From contig CAWGTD010000006.1 in NCBI GenBank assembly GCA_963825415.1, forward strand, positions 434,001-498,000: DNA of 64,000 nucleotides, given 5' to 3'. Each line of letters opens with the position of its first letter. Positions within the stretch are counted from its first letter, which is position 1. Positions 30,609-37,974 of the stretch are shown one piece after another. This stretch comes from BP-464 sp963825415. Lineage in GTDB: Bacteria > Actinomycetota > Thermoleophilia > Solirubrobacterales > Solirubrobacteraceae. Below the pieces are notes generated by a model. The model did no database searches. It was not told where the DNA came from and saw only the letters and a list, made by a program, of their open reading frames with translations. The position numbers and the translations under genes were made by a program.

Positions 30609-31462
30609 ACCTCGCACTGGCCACCTGCGCGGAGTTCGCCGACCTCGAGGCGGACGACCGGCTGCTGCTCGAGGCGCTGCCCGAGAGCAGACCCGCGGTG
30701 TGGGACGACCCGGGCATCGACTGGGCGGCGTTCGACCTCGTGGTGATCCGCAGCACGTGGGACTACACCGACCGCCGCGACACGTTCGTCTCCTGGGTAG
30801 AGGGGCTGGGCGACCGTGTGCTGAACCCCGCCGACGTGGTCCGGTGGAACACCGACAAGCGCTACCTCGCCGACCTCGATGCGGCCGGCGTGCCGGTGGT
30901 GCCCACCACGTTCCTTGAGCCCGGCTCGCCGCTCGTGCTGGGCGACGGTCCGCTGGTGGTCAAGCCGGCCGTATCGGCCGGGTCGCGGGACACCGCGAGC
31001 CACGCCGCAGGGGACGCCGGGCGGCGTGCGGCCGCCGCCCACGTCGCGCGCCTGCACGAGCAGGGCCGCGTGGCGATGATCCAGCCCTACCTCGACGAGG
31101 TCGACGAGGCCGGCGAGACCGCTCTTCTGTACTGCGAGGGCAGCTATTCCCATGCGATCCGCAAGGGGCCGATGCTGCTGGCGGGCGAGGCGTCGGTCGA
31201 CGGGCTCTTCGCACCCGAGGACATCAGCCGCCGCGAGCCGCGCGCGGTCGAGCGCGAGGTCGCCGACGCCGTGATGGCCGAGGTCGCGCGCCGCTTCGGC
31301 GAGCCGCCGCTTTACGGCCGGGTCGACCTGATCGGCGAGCGGCCGGTCGTGCTCGAGCTCGAGCTGACCGAGCCGTCGCTGTTCTTCGCCTACGACGAGG
31401 GCGCCGCCCAGCTGTTCGCCGAGGCGATCAGGCGGCGCGCTCGAGCACGGGCGACGACCTGA
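30605..31462 (+). CDS. ATP-grasp enzyme (RimK/DcsG-like)
   Basis: The protein begins NLALATCAEFADLEADDR when read from a CTG at 30605 that overlaps the STAS stop (CTGA). That gives 285 residues. The next usable start, a GTG at 30698, would cut off this conserved N-terminal strand. ATP-grasp features are LVVKPAVSAGSRDTASH, MIQPYLDEVDEAGETALLYC, and RVDLIGERPVVLELELTEPS with the metal-binding Glu residues. It should ligate a carboxylate to an amine or thiol; the substrate is unknown. It overlaps the convergent topoisomerase gene by 35 bp. Confidence 0.78.
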   Translation: MNLALATCAEFADLEADDRLLLEALPESRPAVWDDPGIDWAAFDLVVIRSTWDYTDRRDTFVSWVEGLGDRVLNPADVVRWNTDKRYLADLDAAGVPVVPTTFLEPGSPLVLGDGPLVVKPAVSAGSRDTASHAAGDAGRRAAAAHVARLHEQGRVAMIQPYLDEVDEAGETALLYCEGSYSHAIRKGPMLLAGEASVDGLFAPEDISRREPRAVEREVADAVMAEVARRFGEPPLYGRVDLIGERPVVLELELTEPSLFFAYDEGAAQLFAEAIRRRARARATT

Positions 31463-32468
31463 CGCTCTCGCCCGTGATGAGGTCGAGCACGGCCTCCTCG
31501 GCCGGGCCCTGGATCGCCGTGTCGTCCTCGTCGTTGGCCACGACATGGACGTCGATGACGATCCCGTCGCGGAAGCGGTCGAACACCCGCGGGTCGATGT
31601 AGGCCGATCGCGCGACGGCGGGGGTGTTGCCGAGGTAGTAGGCGACGTGCTTGACCGCATGGGTGATCAGCCGCTTGCGCTTGGTCGGCGACATGTCCGC
31701 CGAGTTCGCCGCCGCCAGCGTGACCGCAGCGAGCACGGTCGCGTTCCAGGTGCGGAAGTCCTTGGCCGACACGTCGAGCCCGGTGGCCTCCTTGAGGTAG
31801 GCGTTGATGTCGCCGGACTTGACGTCGACCCAGCGTCTGCCTTCCTTGTAGGCGAGCAGCTCGTCGTGGCTGCCGCTGCGGCGCCTGAGCCGGGCGACGA
31901 GCTCGGCCACCTCCGGGTCCACCACCGTGCGCAGGTGGCGCTTGCCGTGCTTGGAGCGGTAGTCGAAGACGATGTAGTCGCCGTCGACCTGCACGTGGCT
32001 CTTCTTCATGGTGGCGAGCCCATAGGTCTCGTTGGTCACGGCGTAGTCCTCGCTGCCGATCCGGAAGAACCCGCGGTCGAGCAACCGCACCGCGCAGGCC
32101 AGCACACGCTCACGGCCCAGAGGCTCGCCGCCGAGATCGGCGTCGACGCGGGCGCGCAGCTGGGGCAGCGCGCCGGCGAACGTCACCATGTCGTCGAACT
32201 TCTGCTGGTCGCGCCGCTCGCGCCAGCGCCGGTGGTAGAGGTACTGCTTGCGGCCGCGCTGGTCGGTGCCCGTCGCCTGGATGTGGCCGCCCGGGTAGGG
32301 GCAGACCCAGACGTCCTGCCACGCCGGGGGAATGACGAGCTCGGAGATGCGGTCGAGCACTTCGGGATCGGTGATCCGCTCGCCCTCGTCGTCGAGATAG
32401 ACCCAGCCGCGACCCTGTCGACGCCGGCGGATTCCCGGGCCGGAACAGTCCGATCTGCGTAAGCGCAC
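31428..32468 (-). CDS. DNA topoisomerase IB
   Basis: This 346-aa protein matches the poxvirus-like bacterial type IB enzymes that relax supercoils through a 3'-phosphotyrosine. N-terminal motifs are VIPPAWQDVWVCPYPGGHIQ and ATGTDQRGRKQYLYH. Catalytic-domain motifs are LDRGFFRIGSEDYA, SKHGKRHLR, KDFRTWNATVLAA, and YYLGNTPAVARSAYIDP with the likely nucleophile Tyr. It starts 3 bp after the Ku stop in the same direction, so the two are almost surely co-transcribed. Confidence 0.93.
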   Translation of the reverse strand: MRLRRSDCSGPGIRRRRQGRGWVYLDDEGERITDPEVLDRISELVIPPAWQDVWVCPYPGGHIQATGTDQRGRKQYLYHRRWRERRDQQKFDDMVTFAGALPQLRARVDADLGGEPLGRERVLACAVRLLDRGFFRIGSEDYAVTNETYGLATMKKSHVQVDGDYIVFDYRSKHGKRHLRTVVDPEVAELVARLRRRSGSHDELLAYKEGRRWVDVKSGDINAYLKEATGLDVSAKDFRTWNATVLAAVTLAAANSADMSPTKRKRLITHAVKHVAYYLGNTPAVARSAYIDPRVFDRFRDGIVIDVHVVANDEDDTAIQGPAEEAVLDLITGESVRSSPVLERAA

Positions 32469-32471
32469 CCG

Positions 32472-33368
32472 TTACTTCTTCGCCGCTGCGCGCGATTTTG
32501 ATGCGCCGCGCTTGCGGGGTGCTGCTGACTTGGCCTTCGGGGCCGCGGGCTTGCGCTTCGAGGCGCCGTTGCCGTCGGCCTTGCCGTCGCCCGAGCGCAC
32601 GGCGTCGAGGCTGGCCTTCAGGGCGGCCATGAGATCCGGGACCGGCGCGGCCTCCTCGACATCGGGCTGCACGGCGATCTCCTCGCCCGCGGCCTTGCGC
32701 TCGACCAGGTTGAGGACCTGGTCGCGATAGGTGTCGGTGTACTTGTCGGGCTCGAAGTCGGCCGCCAGCGACTCGACGAGCTGCTTGGCGATCGTCAACT
32801 CGCGGTCCTTGACCTCGATGTCGTCGGGCATGTCCTCGATGCGGGCGGGGTCGACGACCTCGTCGGCGAAGATCATCGTCGCCATTCCGAGCACCTCGCC
32901 CTCCATCGGGCGCAGCGCCACCAGTTGCTCCTTGGAGCGGATGACCACCTTGGCGATGCCGACCTTGCCGGTCTCCTTCATCGCCTCGAGCAGCAGCTTG
33001 TAGGGCTTGGCGCCGCCGGTGCCCGGCGCGAGGTAATAGGGGTGGTCGTAGAAGATCGGGTCGATCTCCTCGAGCGAGACGAAGTCCAGGATGTCGATCG
33101 TCTTGGTCTTCTTGGGATCGAGGGCGTCGAGCTCGTCGGGCTCGATGATCACGTAGCGATCCGGGGACATCTCATAGCCCTTGACGATGTCCTCGTAGGG
33201 GACCTCCTCGCCCGTCGAGGGGTCGACCCGGCGCATCTGGATCCGCGATCCCGTCGCCTTGTTGAGCTGGTGGAAGCGCACGGTCTTGCGGCTGACCGCG
33301 CTGTACATCTTCACGGGGACGGTGACCAGCCCGAAGCTGATCGTGCCGGTCCAGATGGATCGCGCCAT
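32472..33368 (-). CDS. ku: Non-homologous end-joining protein Ku
   Basis: The ATG at 33368 gives 298 residues starting ARSIWTGTISFGLVTVPVK, the bacterial Ku opening. The core continues with DPSTGEEVPYEDIVKGYE, DHPYYLAPG and KVGIAKVVIRSKEQLVALRP. After ~residue 240 a Lys/Ala-rich tail (KRKPAAPKAKSAAPRKRGAS) extends it. Such basic tails bind DNA and recruit the ligase. Ku homodimers ring broken ends and bring in LigD. No ligD is in the window. The downstream partner here is topoisomerase IB. Confidence 0.95.
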   Translation of the reverse strand: MARSIWTGTISFGLVTVPVKMYSAVSRKTVRFHQLNKATGSRIQMRRVDPSTGEEVPYEDIVKGYEMSPDRYVIIEPDELDALDPKKTKTIDILDFVSLEEIDPIFYDHPYYLAPGTGGAKPYKLLLEAMKETGKVGIAKVVIRSKEQLVALRPMEGEVLGMATMIFADEVVDPARIEDMPDDIEVKDRELTIAKQLVESLAADFEPDKYTDTYRDQVLNLVERKAAGEEIAVQPDVEEAAPVPDLMAALKASLDAVRSGDGKADGNGASKRKPAAPKAKSAAPRKRGASKSRAAAKK

Positions 33369-33375
33369 GCCCCCA

Positions 33376-34032
33376 TTATCGCCGGTGCGCGCCGCCGGCA
33401 TGCGACGCGCACGGGCGATTGCGTGCGCTCAGGAGGACTTCGCGGCGGTCCTTTTCGAAGCGCTCCTCGGGCTTCTGCCCCTCGTGCGGGCCCTCGCAGA
33501 ACTCCTCGATCATCTTCTCGTTGAAGGCCGGGAGGTCGTCGGGCTTGCGCGAGGTGACCAGGCCTTCGTCCACGTGGACCTCCTCGTCGACCCACGTACC
33601 GCCGGCATTGCGGATGTCGGTCTGGATCGAGGGCCAGGACGTCAGCGTCCGGCCCTTGACCACGTCGGCCTCGACGAGCGTCCACGGCCCGTGGCAGATC
33701 GCGGCCACCGGCTTGCCGGCATCGAAGAAGGCGCGTGCGAACGCGACGGCCGTCTCGTCGGCGCGCAGCTGGTCGGGATTCGCCACGCCGCCGGGCAGCA
33801 GCAGCCCGTCGTAATCGCCGGGGTCGGCGTCCTTGACCGCCTTGTCCACGTCGAACTTGTCGGCCTTGTCGAGGTGGTTGAACGCCTGGGCCTCGCCGGC
33901 CTCGAGGGCGATCAGCTCGGTCGTCGCGCCGGCATCCTCGAGCGCTTTGCGCGGCTCGGTGAGCTCGACCTGCTCGATCCCCTCGTTGGCGACGAGGATC
34001 GCGATCTTCTTGCCTTCCAGCTTCTTTGCCAT
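33376..34032 (-). CDS. DJ-1/PfpI-family protein (class I glutamine-amidotransferase-like)
   Basis: This 218-aa protein has the PfpI order: KIAILVANEGIEQVELTEP, DYDGLLLPGGVANPDQLR, and AAICHGPWTLVEADVVKGR with the nucleophilic Cys and the following His. Members act as deglycases or chaperones in stress. The last ~40 residues are a basic extension with no match in the core fold. The start is preceded by AGGAGGCGCC. It lies 7 bp upstream of ku in the same direction and may be the first gene of that operon. Confidence 0.88.
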   Translation of the reverse strand: MAKKLEGKKIAILVANEGIEQVELTEPRKALEDAGATTELIALEAGEAQAFNHLDKADKFDVDKAVKDADPGDYDGLLLPGGVANPDQLRADETAVAFARAFFDAGKPVAAICHGPWTLVEADVVKGRTLTSWPSIQTDIRNAGGTWVDEEVHVDEGLVTSRKPDDLPAFNEKMIEEFCEGPHEGQKPEERFEKDRREVLLSARNRPCASHAGGAHRR

Positions 34033-34064
34033 AGGTCGGCGCCTCCTGGGGTAGCTCTTTACTC

Positions 34065-34574
34065 ATGACTACCCGCTCCGCAAGCCAAGGCATTCTTTCC
34101 GACGACAAGTCGTCAGAGCGCGAACGCGTCATCGAACTGCTCACCAAGGCGTACTGGATGGAGATCGAGACGGTGATGAGCTACATCGCCAACTCGGTCA
34201 ACCCGGACGGCGTCCGCGCGCAGGAGATCGTCGAGTCGCTCAACAAGGACATCCAGGAGGAACTGGGCCACGCCCAGCAGTTCGCGGCCCGCATCAAGGA
34301 GCTCTACGGCGTCGTGCCGGGCTCGCTGGAATTCACAGCCGAGCAGACCTACCTTCAGCCGCCCGACCACCAGACCGACATCGTCCACGTCATCCGCGGC
34401 GTGATCGAGGCCGAGACCGGCGCCATCGAGCACTACAACCGGATCATCGAGGAGACCGAGGGCATCGATCCGGTCACCAACGACATGGTCATCGCCATCC
34501 TCCGCGACGAGGAGGGCCACCGTCGGCTGTTCGAGGGCTACCTGCGCGAGTACGAGGCCGAGGGCAAGGCCTAG
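34065..34574 (+). CDS. Ferritin-like diiron protein
   Basis: This 169-aa protein is a four-helix bundle with metal-binding Glu/His pairs: YWMEIETVMSYIANS, NKDIQEELGHAQQFAARIKE, GVIEAETGAIEHYNRII and ILRDEEGHRRLFEGYL (the EExxH motifs). It resembles bacterioferritin/Dps-like proteins that oxidise and store iron. It is divergent from the DJ-1 gene with only 32 bp between starts. The stop lies in a 12-bp palindrome (gcctagctaggc) that also holds the stop of the facing gene. Confidence 0.87.
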   Translation: MTTRSASQGILSDDKSSERERVIELLTKAYWMEIETVMSYIANSVNPDGVRAQEIVESLNKDIQEELGHAQQFAARIKELYGVVPGSLEFTAEQTYLQPPDHQTDIVHVIRGVIEAETGAIEHYNRIIEETEGIDPVTNDMVIAILRDEEGHRRLFEGYLREYEAEGKA

Positions 34575-34796
34575 CTAGGCGGCCTGGCCCGCGTCGTCGT
34601 CCCCGCCGGTGCCCGGGTCGGGCTCGGTGGGCTGCGGCGGCTCGGGCTCGGGCTCGGCCGGAGATGGCTCCGGCGCCGGCACGTCCGGGCTCTCGGGCAC
34701 GGCCGGCTGCGTAGGTGATTCAGGAACGGCGGGCGACACCGGCGCGTCAGGGACGGCCGGTGTCGGGGCCTCGCCGGGCTGCGGGACCTCGGTCAA
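34575..34796 (-). CDS. Pro/Glu-rich low-complexity protein (73 aa)
   Basis: A TTG at 34796, three bases after the CsbD-like gene stop, starts a 73-residue frame. It is almost all Pro, Glu, Ala, Ser and Asp, with repeats such as SPAVPESP and QPAVPESP. The compositional bias could be chance in GC-rich DNA. Even so, the regular VPES repeats and the tight spacing to csbD favour a real, disordered protein. No function can be given. Confidence 0.4.
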   Translation of the reverse strand: MTEVPQPGEAPTPAVPDAPVSPAVPESPTQPAVPESPDVPAPEPSPAEPEPEPPQPTEPDPGTGGDDDAGQAA

Positions 34797-34799
34797 GTC

Positions 34800-34988
34800 C
34801 TAGGTCCGGCGTTCGAGATCGGCGACCTCGGCCGCCTTGTCTTCCACCTTGTCCTGCGCCTGAGCCAGGTCCTCCTTGGCGTCGCCCTTCAACTCCTCGC
34901 GTGCGCCTTCGCGCCGCAGCGACGAATCGCCGGCCAGATCTCCAGCTGCTTTCTTGGCCCTGCCTGTCAATTTGTCGAGAATGCTCAT
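34800..34988 (-). CDS. CsbD-family general stress protein
   Basis: The 62-aa sequence is a typical CsbD protein: DKLTGRAKKAAGDLAGDSSL followed by RREGAREELKGDAKEDLAQA, highly charged and helical. CsbD proteins are among the most abundant members of SigB regulons. It lies 9 bp downstream of a HAD hydrolase gene and not far from the SigB/F-type sigma factor gene. Confidence 0.85.
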   Translation of the reverse strand: MSILDKLTGRAKKAAGDLAGDSSLRREGAREELKGDAKEDLAQAQDKVEDKAAEVADLERRT

Positions 34989-34997
34989 AGGTAGCGG

Positions 34998-35642
34998 TTA
35001 CCCCAGGGCCGTGTCGTCCAAGCCCTCCCTGAGCGCCCGGACGGAGTCGTAGACCGCGGAGGCCCCGCCGTCGCGCAGCTCGGCCTCCGAGAAGCCGCCC
35101 GTCAGAACGGCGACCGTCGGTACGTCGGCGCGCGCGGCGGCCTCGATGTCCCAGGTGGTGTCCCCCACCATCACCGCCTCGCCTCTGCCGGCCTTCTCGA
35201 GGGCGCTCTCGACGAGGTCGGGCGACGGCTTGGTGGCCTCGACGTCGCCGGAATGCGTCCAGTGGTCGGCCAGCTCGCGGGCGTCGAGCAGGTCGAGGTA
35301 GTGCTCGACCTCGTCCTCCTTCGCCGACGACGCCAGGACGACGACGTGGCCGCGATCCTTGAGATCGACGATCAGGTCGCGGGCACCGTCGAGCGGCTCG
35401 ACCTCCTCGATCGAGGCCATGTAGAGCGGCTTCTCGGCGGCACGGATGTCGTCGCCCTGCTCGCGCTCGACCTGCTCGCCGCAGATCGCCTCGATCAGCT
35501 TGTCGCCGCCCATGCCGATGTGCCGGTGGATACGCCAGATCGGCACGACGTGGCCGTGCTGGCGCAACGCGCGGTACCAGGCCAGCGCGTGCTGGTAGTT
35601 CGTGTCGACCAGGGTCCCGTCGATGTCGAGGATCGCGATCAC
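34998..35642 (-). CDS. HAD-superfamily phosphatase
   Basis: This 214-aa protein has the HAD motifs in order: I (AILDIDGTLVDTN near residue 4), II (VVLASSAKEDE), III (Lys in TKPSPD) and IV (AVMVGDTTWDIEAA). A helical cap lies between I and II, as in phosphoglycolate phosphatase-like members. The substrate is unknown. The GTG start overlaps the end of the DUF6328 gene, so they are co-transcribed. Confidence 0.88.
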   Translation of the reverse strand: MIAILDIDGTLVDTNYQHALAWYRALRQHGHVVPIWRIHRHIGMGGDKLIEAICGEQVEREQGDDIRAAEKPLYMASIEEVEPLDGARDLIVDLKDRGHVVVLASSAKEDEVEHYLDLLDARELADHWTHSGDVEATKPSPDLVESALEKAGRGEAVMVGDTTWDIEAAARADVPTVAVLTGGFSEAELRDGGASAVYDSVRALREGLDDTALG

Positions 35643-36130
35643 TGCGATCGGTCGCCCCGCAGGCGACGGACCACCGGGTAGCCGAACCAGAACCAGCCGA
35701 AGGCGACCGCCATCAGCGCGCCCACGACCGCCGCGGTGCCACCACCGAAGACGAAATCGCAGACGAGCGCGAGCGCAAGCGTCATCGACAGCGCCAGGAA
35801 TGCGACGCCCGCGATCATGAAGCGGTTGCCGATCTCGATGAGGTGGGGCTTGTCGTGTTGTTCGAAGAGGATCCGGTGATACGACGCCGGCGCGATGAAG
35901 CAGATCGCCGAGCCCGCGGCGCAGATGATCGCCGCCAGCAGCAGGTCCTTCTGAAGCGAGCTGACCTTCGAGAACCGGGCCTGGAAGGCGACCGTGAGCA
36001 AGAAGCCGAACAGCACCTGCACGCCGGGCATCGCGACCCGCGTCTCCTGGAGCAGCTCGCTGAGCTGTCGGGTGCGGCGCTCGTGCGCGTCCTCCACCCG
36101 CTCGGAGGGTGTGTCCTTGTCGTCGGCCAT
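35639..36130 (-). CDS. DUF6328-type membrane protein (163 aa)
   Basis: The ATG at 36130 opens an acidic cytoplasmic N-terminus (ADDKDTPSERVEDAHERRTR). About four membrane segments follow (VQVLFGFLLTVAFQARFS, LLLAAIICAAGSAICFIAP, FMIAGVAFLALSMTLALALV and FVFGGGTAAVVGALMAVAFG). The pattern LSELLQETRVAMPGVQVLFG matches proteins grouped as DUF6328; the function is not known. It is 13 bp downstream of the sigma factor gene and overlaps the HAD gene, so it belongs to the sigma operon. Confidence 0.8.
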   Translation of the reverse strand: MADDKDTPSERVEDAHERRTRQLSELLQETRVAMPGVQVLFGFLLTVAFQARFSKVSSLQKDLLLAAIICAAGSAICFIAPASYHRILFEQHDKPHLIEIGNRFMIAGVAFLALSMTLALALVCDFVFGGGTAAVVGALMAVAFGWFWFGYPVVRRLRGDRSQ

Positions 36131-36143
36131 CGCGGCGGCGATG

Positions 36144-36929
36144 CTAGCCCGACGCCGGGGGCTGGCGGGCCGCCGCACGCAGGCGGTTCAGCGATTGGCG
36201 GATGATCCGCGAGACCTGCATCTGCGAGACGCCGATGCGCTCTCCGATCTCCGCCTGGGTGAGGTCCTCCTCGAAGCGCAGGCGCAGGACCTCGCGCTCG
36301 CGCGCGGTGACGGTGCCGAGCAGGCGGTCCAGCGTCGCGCGATCCTCGGCCAGGCCGAAGCCGCCCTCGTCGCGCCCCATCTGGTCGCCGAGCGTGTCGC
36401 CGGCGTCCTCTTCGGACCCCCGGGGGGCGTCGATCGAGGTCGCGCGGTACGCGGACGCCGCCTCCAGCGCCTCGAGCACCTGCTCCTCGTTGGCGCCGAC
36501 CGCCGCGGCGATCTCGCCGACGGTCGGAGAGCGGTGCTGGGTGTGCGCGAGCGCCGAAACCGCCCGGTCGCACTTCAACGCCAGCTCCTGAAGGTCGCGC
36601 GGCACTCGGACCGACCAGGTCTTGTCGCGGAAGTGGCGCTTGATCTCGCCGAGGATCGTCGGCACGGCGTAGCTCGAGAACGCAACCTCGCGCTGGGGGT
36701 CGAACCGGTCGATCGCCTTGATCAGCCCGATCGAGGCGACCTGGACGAGATCGTCGAGCGGCTCCTCGGCGCGCTGGTAGCGGCGCGCGAGCTGGCGGGC
36801 GAGCGGAAGAAACCGCTCGACGAGCGCATCGCGCGCCATCTGGTCGCCGTTGCGGCGGTGACGTTCGAAGAGCTCGCGATCCTCCCGGGCGCGCGACGGG
36901 ATCCGAGCAGGCTTGGAGGTCCCGCTCAC
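36144..36929 (-). CDS. SigB/SigF-type RNA polymerase sigma factor (group 3)
   Basis: This 261-aa protein has regions 2, 3 and 4 of sigma-70. Region 2 is ALVERFLPLARQLARRYQRA through RFDPQREVAFSSYAVPTILG. IKRHFRDKTWSVRVPRDLQE leads into region 3, and region 4 is LTQAEIGERIGVSQMQVSRI. VRVPRDLQEL and the length match stress/sporulation-type sigma factors controlled by partner switching. The kinase/STAS genes at 29.4-30.6 kb are the obvious regulators. It starts with GTG and heads a leftward operon with DUF6328, HAD and CsbD genes. Confidence 0.92.
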   Translation of the reverse strand: MSGTSKPARIPSRAREDRELFERHRRNGDQMARDALVERFLPLARQLARRYQRAEEPLDDLVQVASIGLIKAIDRFDPQREVAFSSYAVPTILGEIKRHFRDKTWSVRVPRDLQELALKCDRAVSALAHTQHRSPTVGEIAAAVGANEEQVLEALEAASAYRATSIDAPRGSEEDAGDTLGDQMGRDEGGFGLAEDRATLDRLLGTVTAREREVLRLRFEEDLTQAEIGERIGVSQMQVSRIIRQSLNRLRAAARQPPASG

Positions 36930-37071
36930 AGACCAGCACTCCGCTCGCGACGGGAACCTCTGGGCGTGGCTCGAAGAGGAAGCTGCATGGCGCCTGCCTG
37001 GACCTCCAGGCGCCGGGTTTCTGGGGCGCTATGAGTCATACTAGCCCCTGGCCCAGCAACCACTGACAGGC

Positions 37072-37704
37072 ATGGCCGAGCCTTCCGACAGCAACGACAG
37101 TCCCGCCCGCGGGCTGCGAATTCTCGCCGCCGACGAGGACCGTGCTGCGCTCAAACGCACGGCGCACCTGCTCGAGAGCCTGGGCCACGAGGTGACGGCC
37201 TGCACGGCGTCCGTGAGCGAAGCGTGCGACCTGATCGCCCGCGACGAGCCCGACGTCGCGGTCGTCGTCGTCCACGAGGACATCGAGCACGCGTTGAGCC
37301 TCATCGACGAGATCTCCGAGGTCTCCTCGGGGCCGGTCGTCGCATTGCTGGGCGAGGCCGACGCGGAGTTCGCCGAGGCGGCGGCGCGCCGCGGCCTCTC
37401 CGCGATCGCCGCCGAGCCGACCGCCGAGAGCCTGCAGGGCGCGATCGAGGTGGCGACCCGGCGCCACGCCGAGACGCGGCGGCTGACCGAGCAGGTCGAC
37501 CAGCTCGAGCACGCCCTTGCGCGACGGGCCGTCATCGAGCGCGCCAAGGGCATCCTCATGGAGCGCCACGACCTCGACGAACGCGGCGCCTTCGAGCTGC
37601 TGCGGGGCCATGCTCGAGCCTGCAGCCGAAGCGTCTTCACGCTCGCCCGCGAGGTCACCGACGGCCTCGAGTTGCCCGCTCAGGCGGGCGCTGCCGGCTC
37701 TTAG
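37072..37704 (+). CDS. ANTAR-domain response regulator
   Basis: The 210-aa protein has a receiver-like domain (GLRILAADEDRAALKRTAHL through residue ~125) and an RNA-binding ANTAR domain (RAVIERAKGILMERHDLDER with FELLRGHARACSRSVF). At the usual phospho-Asp position I see DEPDVAVVVVHEDIE, so the receiver may be atypical. ANTAR proteins bind tandem hairpins in leader RNAs and prevent termination. It is divergent from the sigma factor gene across 142 bp. Confidence 0.87.
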   Translation: MAEPSDSNDSPARGLRILAADEDRAALKRTAHLLESLGHEVTACTASVSEACDLIARDEPDVAVVVVHEDIEHALSLIDEISEVSSGPVVALLGEADAEFAEAAARRGLSAIAAEPTAESLQGAIEVATRRHAETRRLTEQVDQLEHALARRAVIERAKGILMERHDLDERGAFELLRGHARACSRSVFTLAREVTDGLELPAQAGAAGS

Positions 37705-37773
37705 GGATTGGCGCCGCCGCCGGGCGGGAATCCCTCCGCCAGAACCATCCCCTGAATCACAAGGAGGTAGGAG

Positions 37774-37935
37774 ATGATTGGTGTTCTTATTGCGGTGCTG
37801 CTCGCCGCGCTGGTCTACTGGATCTGCCTGGCGATCGGCCTTCCGGCCATCGTCGGCATCGTGGCGGCCATCCTCGTCCTGGTCGGCGGGATCGGGACCG
37901 GCGGCTTCGGCCGCACCTGGGGCTCCCGGGTATAG
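37774..37935 (+). CDS. Small two-pass membrane protein (53 aa)
   Basis: An ATG preceded by a strong ribosome binding site (aaggaggtaggag) opens a 53-codon frame. It encodes two hydrophobic segments (GVLIAVLLAALVYWICLAIG and AIVGIVAAILVLVGGIG) and a short tail (FGRTWGSRV). Such small Ala/Val/Gly-rich proteins are common and easily missed. It lies 69 bp after the ANTAR gene. The function is unknown. Confidence 0.65.
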   Translation: MIGVLIAVLLAALVYWICLAIGLPAIVGIVAAILVLVGGIGTGGFGRTWGSRV

Positions 37936-37942
37936 GCATGCT

Positions 37943-37974
37943 CCGCTGGCGGCGGCCTAGGCCGCCGCCAGCGG
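37943..37974. terminator. Perfect 32-nt palindrome between convergent genes
   Basis: Two 14-bp arms (37943-37956 and 37961-37974, ccgctggcggcggc and its complement) flank a CTAG loop. The loop contains the stop codon of the AddA-like gene. It lies 7 bp after the small membrane protein. With no T-run it would act as a bidirectional, perhaps factor-assisted, terminator. Confidence 0.5.

Noticed and set aside
34568..34579. Palindrome gcctagctaggc as an operator
   Set aside because: It lies where two convergent stop codons meet, so the symmetry follows from two facing TAG codons and matching neighbours.
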